From: Saprospirales bacterium GYS_P2D
GTDB lineage: Bacteria; Bacteroidota; Bacteroidia; Chitinophagales; Saprospiraceae
Assembly (NCBI GenBank): GCA_009833045.1
Contig: WUUP01000004.1
Span: forward strand, 1-64,000
DNA length: 64,000 bases
Direction: 5' to 3'
Below the pieces are notes generated by a model. The model did not search any database. It was not told the origin of the DNA and saw only the letters and a list, made by a program, of their open reading frames with translations. Position 1 is the stretch's first letter. Every line of letters begins with the position of its first letter. Below are positions 52,693-64,000 of this stretch, piece by piece. A program made the translations under genes and the position numbers.

Positions 52693-53667
52693 ATGAAATA
52701 CATCAAACTAATTCTGATTACTCTAATTTTCACCAATTGCCAAGCTCAATCGAACAAATTATTGATAAGTGAAAGATTAATTTCAGATTGGTCAAAATTT
52801 CCTATTTATCCAAGGTTGATTGAAAACAACAATGGTTCCGAAGAATGGAAAGAAGAATACAAATATTTAGATAGTATTGAAGTTTATGGAACTACATATT
52901 TGAGTGACGGGTTACAAATTCAAGGACTAATAGCAAAACCCAAAAAATCGGGTAACTATCCATGTGTAATTTATAATCGAGGGGGCAATAGGGATTTTGG
53001 AGCTTTATTGGTAGCACATGGAGCAATGATACTTGGGAAAATTGCAAAAGAAGGATATGTTGTTATAGCAAGTCAATACAGAGGAAACGGTGGTAGCGAA
53101 GGACAAGAAGAATTTGGAGGTAAAGACATAAATGATGTTGTCATCTTAACAGAAGTATTAAAAGAAGTAGAATGCGCAGATGCTGAAAAGATTGGAATGT
53201 ATGGTTGGAGCAGAGGAGGAATGATGACCTATATTGCATTGACAAAGACAGATAAAATAAAAGCGGCAGTGGTCGGAGGTGCAGTTTCAGATAATTGGGC
53301 AACAATAAAAGACAGGCCTGAAGTGGAAACTAATGTCATAGCCGAGATAATTCCAAATTATGAAGAGGCAAAGGAGGAAGAACTAAACAAAAGGTCGGCA
53401 ATAATGTGGGTAGATAAATTTCCGAAAGATGTACCAATTCTTATGTTGCACGGAAATGCTGATTGGCGAGTAAAACCAGAACAGAGCCTAAAATTGGCTT
53501 TAGAATTTGAGAAATATAGAATTCCATACAGATTGATAATGTTTGAAGGAGGCGACCACGGTATTTCAGAGCATGGAGATGAAGTAAATGAACAAGTTCT
53601 GAGCTGGTTTGATAGATACTTGAAGAATGCAGAAACACTACCAAATATGGAATATCACGGAAGATAG
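52693..53667 (+). CDS. prolyl-oligopeptidase-like (S9 type) alpha/beta hydrolase lipoprotein
   Basis: A 324-residue protein with a short lipoprotein signal (LITLIFTNC, C16). The hydrolase domain shows YNRGGNRDFGALLVAHGAM, nucleophile elbow GMYGWSRGGMMTY, Asp in LHGNADWRVKPEQS and His in EGGDHGISEH. The family includes peptidases and esterases acting on short substrates outside the cell. Very AT-rich, unlike the esterase at 49576, and next to recombination elements, so it was probably acquired. Confidence 0.78.
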   Translation: MKYIKLILITLIFTNCQAQSNKLLISERLISDWSKFPIYPRLIENNNGSEEWKEEYKYLDSIEVYGTTYLSDGLQIQGLIAKPKKSGNYPCVIYNRGGNRDFGALLVAHGAMILGKIAKEGYVVIASQYRGNGGSEGQEEFGGKDINDVVILTEVLKEVECADAEKIGMYGWSRGGMMTYIALTKTDKIKAAVVGGAVSDNWATIKDRPEVETNVIAEIIPNYEEAKEEELNKRSAIMWVDKFPKDVPILMLHGNADWRVKPEQSLKLALEFEKYRIPYRLIMFEGGDHGISEHGDEVNEQVLSWFDRYLKNAETLPNMEYHGR

Positions 53668-53779
53668 AAAATAAAACGAGTGAGAACAATACATACCTGC
53701 AAGCTGAAAAAATGGAATGAAATACTTTTTTCTCGCAATATTACTGTTGACATAATTCGAATCTAAAAGCCAACACATT

Positions 53780-54205
53780 ATGGAAATAAAAAAAACACGA
53801 ACAATAGAAACATCTTCAACGGTGGTTTGGAATGTTTTGACAAAACCTGAACATATTGAAAAATGGTCGGGTGTAAAAGCGGAATCGGATTGGAAAATGG
53901 ACAGTGAACTATTGTTCAAGTTTACCTGGGACGGAAAAGAATTTGTTGATAAGGGAAAAATCATAGGATTTGACAAGAATGAAGTCTTTTCATACACATA
54001 TTGGAGCAATTTCAGCGGCTTGACCGACCAACCTGACAACTATTCAAAAATAAAATTTGAACTTGTCAAAAAAGGCGAAAAAACTTTGCTGGAACTAACC
54101 CACTCGAACATTAAAAATCAATTGATGTACGAGCATTCGGACAAAAACTGGGGAGAGACCTTAGACCAAATAAAAGATATTGCGGAATCGATTGAAGATA
54201 AATAA
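53780..54205 (+). CDS. SRPBCC (AHSA1/START-like) domain protein
   Basis: A 141-residue protein: MEIKKTRTIETSSTVVWNVLTKPEHIEKWSGVKAESDW, KIIGFDKNEVFSYTYWSNFS, LLELTHSN and the C-terminal helix WGETLDQIKDIAESI, the AHSA1 subgroup of the Bet v 1-like fold. Such proteins bind hydrophobic ligands or Hsp90-like chaperones; the ligand here is unknown. It lies downstream of the S9-type gene (112 bases), AT-rich. Confidence 0.82.
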   Translation: MEIKKTRTIETSSTVVWNVLTKPEHIEKWSGVKAESDWKMDSELLFKFTWDGKEFVDKGKIIGFDKNEVFSYTYWSNFSGLTDQPDNYSKIKFELVKKGEKTLLELTHSNIKNQLMYEHSDKNWGETLDQIKDIAESIEDK

Positions 54206-54222
54206 AGCCAGCAGGTAATAAA

Positions 54223-54263
54223 TAAGGCTTCTATCGGCACACCGTGCTCAGATTGAAGCCTTA
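54223..54263 (+). terminator. hairpin after the SRPBCC gene (terminator or attC-like)
   Basis: TAAGGCTTC pairs with GAAGCCTTA across CTATCGGCACACCGTGCTCAG-type loop sequence, and an inner CGGCAC..GTGC stem forms. There is no T-run. The CTTAGTCCC that follows resembles the flank after site F. The complementarity test for a cassette fails, so both readings stay open. Confidence 0.45.
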
Positions 54264-54539
54264 GTCCCAATGAGTCGGGATGGAGCATGGAGCTGAGTCG
54301 TTATTGAGTGTTGAGAGCGGATGTTATAAGTATGGAAAGAGCAATTAATATTTGGAGGGATGAGGGTTGTATGCTTTTTCGGAATAGGAAAAATAGAGCT
54401 CAGATCAATTAGTGTCATGTGGGATTTTAAGTTTGGGTCATAGAGGCACTGACGTAGTGATGTAAGAGCAGTTTTCGTGTGGGAGTAGGTTTTGGCGCAA
54501 TCGATTGCATATATTTGAATTTGTATGCAAAAATCATAT

Positions 54540-57404
54540 ATGAAATATCCTGTTATAATCATATCCATTTTTATGATTCTGCTTTCGGCCTGTAGTCCTA
54601 AGGTGATAGATGCTATCTCGGAGGCAGAGTTAGATGAAAAATTTGAAGTAATAGATCACGGCGAGCTCGTCACCATCATATATGATCAGGCTGATCCGAC
54701 GCTGACTGAGACTGCTGCTAATTTGCTCGCTGACGATATCGAAAGAGTGTCTGGTGAGCGACCTAAAGTGAACAATACGATAGAGGGTGTCACAGGAAGA
54801 GTAATCCTGATCGGTACTGTCGATGGTAGTAGTCAGATCGGATCCCTCGTGACAGATGGCAAGATATCAGTATCGGAGATAGCTGGAGACTGGGAGCGTT
54901 ATATCATAGAGCGAGTAGCTCATCCTTATGATGATGTAGAGGAGGCGCTGGTGATCGTGGGTAGTGATCGTCGTGGAGCAGCATATGGAGTTTTTGAGCT
55001 GTCAGAGAGGATGGGAGTTTCGCCATGGTATTATTGGGCAGATGTACCAACACCGACCTTGGACTATTTCGCATGGATAGATGAGCGGACCGAATCAGAT
55101 GAGCCATCAGTGAAATATCGGGGTATCTTCCTGAATGATGAAGCACCTGCTCTCCGTGGCTGGGCGGTCGAGAACTTTGGTGATTTTAATCATGAGTTTT
55201 ATCAGAAAGTATTCGAGCTCTTACTTCGCAATAAGGCTAACTATATCTGGCCTGCCATGTGGAAACCTGCAGCTTTCGCTGTGAATGATCCACTCAATCC
55301 TAAGATCGCTGATGACTACGGCATCGTCGTATCGACGAGTCATCATGAGCCAATGATGAGAGCTCATGCAGAGTGGAAAAAATCAGAACATGGCGAATGG
55401 AATTACCATACGAATAAAGAAGCGCTCCAAGTGTTTTGGCGAGGAGGTATCGAGCGAAATGGAGACTATGAGTCAGTAGTGACCCTCGGTATGAGAGGAG
55501 ATGGAGACGAAGCAATGTCAGAGGAGACAGCCGTCGATCTACTTCAAAAGATCATACATGATCAGCGAGAGATCATCACCGATGTGACAGGGCGCCCTGC
55601 AGAAGAGACTCCTCAGGTGTGGGCCATCTATAAAGAGGTGCAAGACTACTATGACAAAGGAATGAGGGTAGATGATGACATCATGATCCTGTTTTGTGAT
55701 GACAACTGGGGAAATGTCCGCATCCTCCCTAAGAAAAAAGATCTCAACCATTCTGGTGGATATGGTATGTATTATCACTTTGATTTTGTAGGAGGGCCCG
55801 TATCCTATCGCTGGCTCAACGTGACCCAGATCGAGAGAGTGTATGAGCAGATGAATCTCGCCTACCAATGGGGAGTCGAGGATCTCTGGCTGGTCAATGT
55901 AGGTGACCTGAAGCCGATGGAGCTGCCGATCAGCTTCTTTTTGGATATGGCCTATGATGTGGATGCCTATCCAGCGGAGGCATTGCCCGATTATTACACA
56001 GATTGGGCGAGGCAGCAGTTTGGATTCAAGTATGCTGAGGAGATCGGTGAGATCCTGTCTCTCACTACTAAGTATGCTGCTCGCCGTACACCTGAGATGA
56101 TCAAACCAGACACCTGGAGCTTGACTAATTATAATGAAGCAGAACGCATCCTCACTGCCTATCGAGAGCTGATGACTCGTAGTGAAAATATGAGAGAGCT
56201 GCTCCCGGCTAAGTACCAAGATGCCTACTATCAGCTGGTCCATGCCCCGATCAGCTTCTTTGACAATCTCAATAAAATGTATGTGGCTGTCGGTAAAAAT
56301 CATCTCTACGCTGAGCAGGGGAGAGCATCGACTAACGACTATGCAGATCTGGCACAGCGGTATTTTGATAATGATAAAGCGATGACAGAGTATTTTCATA
56401 CGGAGCTCGCTGATGGCAAGTGGAATCATATGATGGCGCAGACTCGTATCGGATATACTTCATGGGATAATCCCCGAAAGGACATAATGCCAGAAGTGAA
56501 AAAAATAGAGGTGCCCAAAGCTGCTAAAATGGGTGTGCAGCTGGAGCAGAATGTTATGAAAGAAGGCGTGAAAATGAATCTCGCAGAGCTACCTACCTTT
56601 GATCAGATCAATGATCAGCGCTACTACATAGAGATCTACAATAAGGGGCAAGAAAGCTTTGACTATCAGATCAATGCGAATAAAGACTGGGTCAATATCA
56701 GTCAGAATCGTGGAACCATCACGACTGAGCAAAGAGTATTAGTGAGCATCGACTGGGATAAAGCTCCATCTACCGCTGCTAATGCTCGGCTAAAGATAGC
56801 TGGATCTGACGAGATCTATACGATCAATATTAGTACGACTTCTACGCCCGAGAGCATCAAAGGTCATATCGAAAACAATGGGGTCATCAGTATAGAGGCA
56901 CATCAGTATTCTCGCAAAGAGTCAAAGGACAATATACAATGGATCACTGTGCCTAATCTCGGTCGCACTGCCTCATCGATGACCATAGATCCAGCAGATG
57001 CACCACGCCAGGATCCTATGAATGGGGCGCCAAGCCTCGAGTATGACTTCACATTGATACAGGATGGCGCAGTAGAGCTGCATACCTATCTGTCTCCTAC
57101 GCTCAACTATCAGAAGAATGAAGGACTCAAATATGCCGTAGCTATAGATGATGAGACACCACAGATCATCAATATGCATGAGGGTGAAGTCAAACCTGAC
57201 TGGGAATATCCAAAGTGGTGGAATGACTCAGTGACGGATCATATCAAGATCAAAACCTCTGCACATGGTGAGTATGAGGCGGGAGTGCATACGCTCAAGA
57301 TCTGGATGGTAGATCCTGGAGTGGTAGTACAAAAATTTGTGATCGATACGGGAGGATTAAGAGAGAGCTATCTCGGACCTCCAGAAAGTAAAATAGTGAA
57401 ATAA
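54540..57404 (+). CDS. glycoside hydrolase family 115 (alpha-glucuronidase-type) lipoprotein
   Basis: About 954 residues from ATG 54540. Lipobox MILLSAC (C18). The GH115 core is clear: GRVILIGTVDGSSQI, ALVIVGSDRRGAAYGVFELSERMGVSPWYYWADV, RGIFLNDEAPALRGWAVENFG, NYIWPAMWKP, STSHHEPMMRAHAEW, GMRGDGDEAM and WLVNVGDLKPMELP. The C-terminal part has the usual beta-sandwich with SYLGPPES at the end. GH115 enzymes remove (4-O-methyl)-glucuronic acid side groups from xylan. It would act at the cell surface on plant or algal glycans. No SusC/SusD pair is adjacent. Confidence 0.92.
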   Translation: MKYPVIIISIFMILLSACSPKVIDAISEAELDEKFEVIDHGELVTIIYDQADPTLTETAANLLADDIERVSGERPKVNNTIEGVTGRVILIGTVDGSSQIGSLVTDGKISVSEIAGDWERYIIERVAHPYDDVEEALVIVGSDRRGAAYGVFELSERMGVSPWYYWADVPTPTLDYFAWIDERTESDEPSVKYRGIFLNDEAPALRGWAVENFGDFNHEFYQKVFELLLRNKANYIWPAMWKPAAFAVNDPLNPKIADDYGIVVSTSHHEPMMRAHAEWKKSEHGEWNYHTNKEALQVFWRGGIERNGDYESVVTLGMRGDGDEAMSEETAVDLLQKIIHDQREIITDVTGRPAEETPQVWAIYKEVQDYYDKGMRVDDDIMILFCDDNWGNVRILPKKKDLNHSGGYGMYYHFDFVGGPVSYRWLNVTQIERVYEQMNLAYQWGVEDLWLVNVGDLKPMELPISFFLDMAYDVDAYPAEALPDYYTDWARQQFGFKYAEEIGEILSLTTKYAARRTPEMIKPDTWSLTNYNEAERILTAYRELMTRSENMRELLPAKYQDAYYQLVHAPISFFDNLNKMYVAVGKNHLYAEQGRASTNDYADLAQRYFDNDKAMTEYFHTELADGKWNHMMAQTRIGYTSWDNPRKDIMPEVKKIEVPKAAKMGVQLEQNVMKEGVKMNLAELPTFDQINDQRYYIEIYNKGQESFDYQINANKDWVNISQNRGTITTEQRVLVSIDWDKAPSTAANARLKIAGSDEIYTINISTTSTPESIKGHIENNGVISIEAHQYSRKESKDNIQWITVPNLGRTASSMTIDPADAPRQDPMNGAPSLEYDFTLIQDGAVELHTYLSPTLNYQKNEGLKYAVAIDDETPQIINMHEGEVKPDWEYPKWWNDSVTDHIKIKTSAHGEYEAGVHTLKIWMVDPGVVVQKFVIDTGGLRESYLGPPESKIVK

Positions 57405-57422
57405 GCATACAGAGAAAATCAA

Positions 57423-57450
57423 AAAGGCGGATCGTGATCGATCCGCCTTT
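57423..57450 (+). terminator. strong bidirectional terminator between GH115 and katG
   Basis: AAAGGCGGATCG pairs with GATCCGCCTTT around a short loop, A-rich before and T-rich after, between two convergent genes. Confidence 0.88.
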
Positions 57451-57486
57451 CTCATTATTTAGCTATTCTTATATCCTTATCAGGAA

Positions 57487-59730
<2,244 letters not shown>

Positions 59731-59978
59731 TTAAGAATATATTCTTATTAAACTTATCTAATGATAAGAATAGTTTATGTGTATCACTCTTAAGATAAGG
59801 CTTTATTCGCTATGCCTCAAGATACTCGATCAGTTTTTACGATATGTTTACAGAGCTCATCCATAGCTATTCTCGATCGAGTGATTTGTATTCAGTTTTT
59901 CCCATTGCTACTTCATTATCTGCTCAGATTGCGATTTCTATCAGAGAGCGCTTATCTTGAGGTGTATAGATCACACGT

Positions 59979-62900
59979 ATGACTTCAATCAAATCTTTCT
60001 TACTCTCTTCCAGTTTACTGGCATGCATTTTTTTATGTAGTGATTGTACGGATCCCGCTCCTCCCATTTTATCACTATCTCCGGATACGCATATCTCGAT
60101 GATAGGTGGCAATATCTGCTCTCGGATGATCAACTATGGACATTTTGAGACAGAGCTTCACAGCCGCTATCCTGAGCATCGACTATACATCCGCAATATG
60201 TGTGATGGGGGAGACACCCCAGGGTTCAGACCGCACTCGGGCAGGCCGACACCTTGGCCATGGATCGGCGCAGAGATACATCAAAAGGAGTACGCTCATC
60301 CATCTGGTAGTGAGGGGCATTTTGAGTATCCTGACGAGTGGCTCACTCGCCATGAGACAGATATTGTCTTAGCATTCTTTGGCTATAGTGAGTCTTTCGC
60401 TGGGGCGGATGGCTTAGAGCGCTTTGAGGATGAGCTGGCTGCATTCATCGAGCATAGCTTAGCGCAAAAATATAATGGGGCTGATGCTCCACAGCTGGTC
60501 CTGATCTCACCGATGGCGATGGAGGACCTCAGTGGTCAGATAGATGTACCGAATGGCTCTACGGCCAATGCTAATCTCAAACCCTACTCCCAGTCGATGT
60601 CTGAAGTGGCAGCTGAGTATGGAGTCCCGTTCTTAGATCTATATGCACCATCTCTGGATTGGGTAGCAGGAAGAGATAATATGACGATCGATGGATTTCA
60701 GCTTACTGATCAGGGCTATGAGCGGCTCTCTGGATTTTTAGCCGATCGTTTATTTGGAGAGGGAGGCAGTGAAATTGCGGCGCAGACCGAAAAAGAAGTA
60801 CACGAACTCGTCAATGATAAAAACTGGTACTGGCATAACGACTACAAAATCCCTAATGGTGTTCATGTCTTTGGGCGTCGATATGATCCTTTTGGTCCGG
60901 ACAACTATCCCTATGAGCTACAGAAGACTCGGGAGATGACTGCCTGTCGAGATACGGCCATCTGGATGGCAGCTCAGGGGCTCGACTATGATCTGAGTGC
61001 CTGTGATGCCACGACGATAGAGCTCCCAGAAGTAGAGACTAATTTTGTGCAAGATGACTATGGTCGTGGCAATGTCAAATACCGATATGGCGACGAAGCC
61101 TTAGAGGCATTCACCACAGCACCTGGCTATGAGATATCGCTTTTCGCATCCGAGGGGCAGTTTCCGGATCTGGCTAATCCTGTCCAGCTATCCTTTGACA
61201 ATAAAGGACGTCTCTGGGTAGCCACTATGCCATCCTATCCACACTACAAGGTAGGCGACGAGCGACCTGATGACAAGATCATCATCCTGACTGATACAGA
61301 TGGAGATGGCAGAGCAGATGAGCAGCATGTCTATGCAGACGGTCTCCATATCCCTGTGGGATTTGAGATATCGCACGATGGAGTCTATGTGACTCAGGGG
61401 ACTAATCTGATCTTCCTGGAGGATACAGATGGCGACGATACGGCAGACCGCAGTACGATCTTGCTCAGTGGATTTGACGATCATGATACGCATCATGCGA
61501 TCAGTGCCTACTGTGCAGATCCATCGGGAGCATTTTATATGGGAGAGGGTATTTTTCTACATACTAATGTCGAGACGCCATACGGCACCGTACGAGGCAC
61601 TAATGGAGGATTTTATAGATATAATCCTGCTCGACGTCACCTCGAGCGGACTGCTCAGCTGGCCATCCCTAATCCTTGGGGTACGGCATTCGACGAGTGG
61701 GGGCAGCCTTTTTTCTTAGAGACCTCTGGCCCGGCCATGCGATGGATGCTACCCGGCACGGTCAAATCTCGATATGGAGTATTCACTGACAAGTCAAAAG
61801 ATCTGATCGATGAAGAGCATGCAGTACGACCGACCTCAGGAATAGAGATCATCTCGAGCCGCCACTTCCCCGAAGAGGTGCAGGGCGATATCCTGCTCAA
61901 TAATACGATTGGATTTCTCGGGACTCGGCAGCATAGCGTAGCGGATGACTCTTCAGGATATGATGTGGACTTCCGTCAAGACCTGTTCCGCTCAGACGAT
62001 CCTAATGTGCGACCTGTAGATCTGGAGTTTGCGCCAGATGGATCACTCTATATCGTAGACTGGCACAATGTACTCGTCGGTCATATGCAGCACAATGCTC
62101 GAGATCCGCTAAGAGATCATGTACACGGTCGTATCTATCGAGTGACCTATCCAGATCGACCATTAGTCGAACCATATGCGATCGATGGAGAGTCGATCCC
62201 GCATCTGCTGGACGGACTCACAGAGCCAGAGTATCGCACTCGCTATCGAGTACGTCGAGAGCTGCGAGGTAGAGATGTAGATGAGGTCCTCAGTGCCATA
62301 AATACCTGGGTAGAGGGACTGGACGAGTCGGATGACCGCTATGAGCATCACCTACTCGAGGCGCTCTGGGTGAGCTGGGGGATGAATCAGGTGCATGAGC
62401 CACTACTCAGACAGCTACTCGACTCCGATGATCATAGAGCGAGAGCAGCAGCAGTAAGAGTGCTGAGGTACATGCATCATCAAGTAGCAGAGGCACAGGC
62501 GCTCTTTGAGCAGGTAGCTGCCGATGAGCACGGGAGAGTACGCATGGAGGCGATAGTAGCCGCTTCTTGGCTACCAAAAGAAGAAGGGCTGGCGATCATC
62601 GATATAGCTAAAGAGCAACCTATAGATAGTTGGATCAAGCCTGCATTGGCTACAGCCGAAGCACATCTCAATGGGCATAAAGTGAAACCGAAGAAAGAAG
62701 CAGAAATAGAGACACACCTGACAGGAGCGGATAGAGAGACTTACGTCAAAGGAAAAGAAATCTATGAGCGAGAGGGCTACTGCGCTACCTGTCATCAGGA
62801 GAGCGGCAAGGGGATTCGCTCTTCGGGCTTCCCACCTTTAGTCGGGACACGATGGGTCCTCGAAGACGAAGAAAGACTCATCAAACTGGCTATGAAGGGA

Positions 62901-63149
62901 CTCTATGGTCCTATCAAAGTACTCGACCGAGACTATCCTGGGCAGGTGCCGATGACTCCCTACGAGGGACTCCTCGACGACGAAGAGATGGCCGCAGTCT
63001 TGACTTATGTGCGAAATTCATTTGGCAATAAAGCATCCGTCATATCTGCTGATCAAGTCCAAAAGGTCAGAACCGAGATAGCTGATAAGAAAGGATTTTA
63101 CACCCCAGAAGAGCTCCTAAAAGATCATCCTCATACTCCACTCAACTAA
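59979..63149 (+). CDS. large secreted SGNH / beta-propeller / HEAT / cytochrome c protein (PVC-type heme-binding family)
   Basis: A 1056-residue exported protein. After the signal and lipobox-like LCSDC, residues about 40-260 form an SGNH-like hydrolase domain (ISMIGGNICSRMINYG; FFGYSESFAG; FLDLYAPSLDWVAG). A linker with a DKNWYWHNDYKIPNGVHVFGRRYDPFGPDNYP segment leads to a six- or seven-bladed propeller (residues about 375-740; FDNKGRLWVATMPSYPHY, EDTDGDDTADR, FAPDGSLYIVDWHNVLVGHMQ). HEAT-like helices follow, then a cytochrome c domain with CATCH (935-939). This set is common in Planctomycetes and some Bacteroidota and is linked to sugar oxidation, but the substrate is unknown. The next gene begins six bases after its stop. 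Confidence 0.87.
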   Translation: MTSIKSFLLSSSLLACIFLCSDCTDPAPPILSLSPDTHISMIGGNICSRMINYGHFETELHSRYPEHRLYIRNMCDGGDTPGFRPHSGRPTPWPWIGAEIHQKEYAHPSGSEGHFEYPDEWLTRHETDIVLAFFGYSESFAGADGLERFEDELAAFIEHSLAQKYNGADAPQLVLISPMAMEDLSGQIDVPNGSTANANLKPYSQSMSEVAAEYGVPFLDLYAPSLDWVAGRDNMTIDGFQLTDQGYERLSGFLADRLFGEGGSEIAAQTEKEVHELVNDKNWYWHNDYKIPNGVHVFGRRYDPFGPDNYPYELQKTREMTACRDTAIWMAAQGLDYDLSACDATTIELPEVETNFVQDDYGRGNVKYRYGDEALEAFTTAPGYEISLFASEGQFPDLANPVQLSFDNKGRLWVATMPSYPHYKVGDERPDDKIIILTDTDGDGRADEQHVYADGLHIPVGFEISHDGVYVTQGTNLIFLEDTDGDDTADRSTILLSGFDDHDTHHAISAYCADPSGAFYMGEGIFLHTNVETPYGTVRGTNGGFYRYNPARRHLERTAQLAIPNPWGTAFDEWGQPFFLETSGPAMRWMLPGTVKSRYGVFTDKSKDLIDEEHAVRPTSGIEIISSRHFPEEVQGDILLNNTIGFLGTRQHSVADDSSGYDVDFRQDLFRSDDPNVRPVDLEFAPDGSLYIVDWHNVLVGHMQHNARDPLRDHVHGRIYRVTYPDRPLVEPYAIDGESIPHLLDGLTEPEYRTRYRVRRELRGRDVDEVLSAINTWVEGLDESDDRYEHHLLEALWVSWGMNQVHEPLLRQLLDSDDHRARAAAVRVLRYMHHQVAEAQALFEQVAADEHGRVRMEAIVAASWLPKEEGLAIIDIAKEQPIDSWIKPALATAEAHLNGHKVKPKKEAEIETHLTGADRETYVKGKEIYEREGYCATCHQESGKGIRSSGFPPLVGTRWVLEDEERLIKLAMKGLYGPIKVLDRDYPGQVPMTPYEGLLDDEEMAAVLTYVRNSFGNKASVISADQVQKVRTEIADKKGFYTPEELLKDHPHTPLN

Positions 63150-63154
63150 TCACT

Positions 63155-64000
63155 ATGAAATACCTCATATACCTGACCGTCAGTGTCGCTATGATCAGCA
63201 TGTCGTTCTCCTGCCAATCACAAAAGTCCGCTGAGACCACAGCAGCTGCGGATCCGTATCATGTGGTATTCGTCATAGGAGATGAGGAGTATCGCTCAGA
63301 AGAGTCGATGCCTATGATTGCTAAAATACTCAAGAGAGAACTCGGCTGTGAGATCACTCTCTGCTACTCTGTAGACTCTACAGGTACTATCGATCCTAAT
63401 CGCTCAGATCATATAGCGGGCCTCGAGGCGCTCGAGGATGCTGATCTGATGGTGATGTTCACGAGATTTCGTCGGCTGCCTCAGGAGGAACTACAGTATA
63501 TCCTCGACTATGCTGAGTCGGGTAGGCCGATGGTAGGATTCAGGACATCGACTCATGCATTCAACTATCCAAAGGAAGATAGCCTACTCGCCGCTCAGAT
63601 GAATGCAGTGTGGCCTACTAAGGTCTTTGGGCAGCAATGGATCACCCACCACGGCCATTTTGAAGATGGTCACGGACGTCTCACTCGAGTTGATCGAGCT
63701 ATACATCCTGAGCATCCGATCATGAGTGGGGTAGAGTCATTTGATGCCTACTCATGGCTCTATCATGTCGATGGGGGAGAGTGGCTGCTACATGGAGATA
63801 GTGAGCCCCTACTGACTGGGACCTCTATGCGATCCAATCATGAAGAGGCAGGACGTCTGGCTCAGTATTCACTGACAAATCCCGTTGCATGGACTAAGAG
63901 CTATACTGGATCATCAGGGAAAAAAGCAAGAGTGTTCTTCACCACTTTGGGACATCCCTATGACTTTCATCTGCAGTCTATGCGAAAACTCGCCCTCAAT
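63155..64000 (+). CDS. ThuA-domain lipoprotein (cut by window end)
   Basis: From ATG 63155 the frame is open to the window edge, at least 282 residues. Signal and lipobox (MSFSC, C20), then VVFVIGDEEYRSEESMPMIAKILKRELGCEITLCYS, ADLMVMFTRFRRLPQEELQYILDYAESGRPMVGFRTSTHAF, and THHGHFEDGHGRLTRVD, the ThuA (trehalose utilisation, class I amidotransferase-like) fold with its carbonyl-site HGHF region. ThuA proteins near PVC-type heme proteins and glycoside hydrolases are taken to act in sugar oxidation or turnover. The C-terminus is not visible. Confidence 0.85.
   Translation, partial: MKYLIYLTVSVAMISMSFSCQSQKSAETTAAADPYHVVFVIGDEEYRSEESMPMIAKILKRELGCEITLCYSVDSTGTIDPNRSDHIAGLEALEDADLMVMFTRFRRLPQEELQYILDYAESGRPMVGFRTSTHAFNYPKEDSLLAAQMNAVWPTKVFGQQWITHHGHFEDGHGRLTRVDRAIHPEHPIMSGVESFDAYSWLYHVDGGEWLLHGDSEPLLTGTSMRSNHEEAGRLAQYSLTNPVAWTKSYTGSSGKKARVFFTTLGHPYDFHLQSMRKLALN

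Noticed and set aside
55539-56429. Long 296-residue open frame on the minus strand
   Set aside because: It lies fully within GH115 and has no family features; codon bias of the real gene explains it.

Overview
This window is a chromosomal segment of a Bacteroidota bacterium, most likely a marine Saprospirales/Lewinella-like organism. That placement is inferred from a PorP/SprF-type gliding/type IX secretion protein, a DUF5723 outer-membrane barrel, many lipoproteins with Bacteroidota-style lipoboxes, starts without Shine-Dalgarno sequences, and promoters of the TTG-N18-TAnnTTTG type. No rRNA, tRNA or CRISPR array was seen.

The main result is an integron-like recombination system scattered over three places (about 1-7.6 kb, 18.7-21.7 kb and 51.2-54.3 kb). 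Six gene cassettes can be delimited to the base: 120-2186, 6398-7005, 18784-19952, 19953-20716, 20717-21666 and 51300-52539. Each starts at a G^TT junction, and its first 9-13 bases are complementary to a box at the cassette's own 3' end, followed by a folded attC-like site. This is the hallmark of integron cassettes. Three junctions follow near-identical 44-bp elements (attI-like, 'class II') and one follows a ~115-bp element present in three copies ('class I'). Degenerate tyrosine-recombinase fragments with well-kept promoters lie just downstream of two attC sites, on the same strand as the cassettes. No intact integrase is present. Cargo is AT-rich and unlike the neighbouring genes: a Cap12-like TIR-methyltransferase fusion (candidate defence protein), a four-helix membrane protein, a lipoprotein in reverse orientation, small unknown proteins and an HExxH protein. 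A TetR/AlkB pair (alkB has an in-frame stop), a cupin and a SnoaL-like protein lie among the decayed platform copies.

Region by region: 7.7-9.9 kb has a YHYH lipoprotein, a MORN-repeat lipoprotein and a SCO copper chaperone. 10.1-15.3 kb has an ECF sigma factor, small membrane protein and CnrX/CpxP-like protein in a row, a divergent Nramp-like transporter, a second YHYH lipoprotein, an EF-hand lipoprotein and a membrane-anchored protein. 15.6-18.6 kb has a VOC lipoprotein, a dienelactone hydrolase, dispersed repeats and MepB. 21.8-25.3 kb has a lipoprotein followed by a LytS/LytTR two-component pair. 25.4-31.2 kb has a Fic protein with a palindrome at its start codon and an overlapping three-gene acyl-CoA operon. 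31.4-33.4 kb has a BlaI/BlaR1-like pair with two operators, followed by a 39-unit heptanucleotide satellite. 34.9-41.5 kb has DUF5723, adenine deaminase, a second ECF sigma factor and SelO. 43.3-51.2 kb has an HD-PycTM protein, a second VOC protein, a FAD/DUF2855 fusion, PorP, a DHFR-like protein and a carboxylesterase. 54.5-64.0 kb has GH115, KatG, a large SGNH/beta-propeller/cytochrome c protein and a ThuA lipoprotein cut by the window end.

Intergenic space at 15.3-15.5, 17.0-18.1 and 41.6-42.5 kb is a mosaic of several repeat families, one of which shares its heptad unit with the 33.4 kb satellite.
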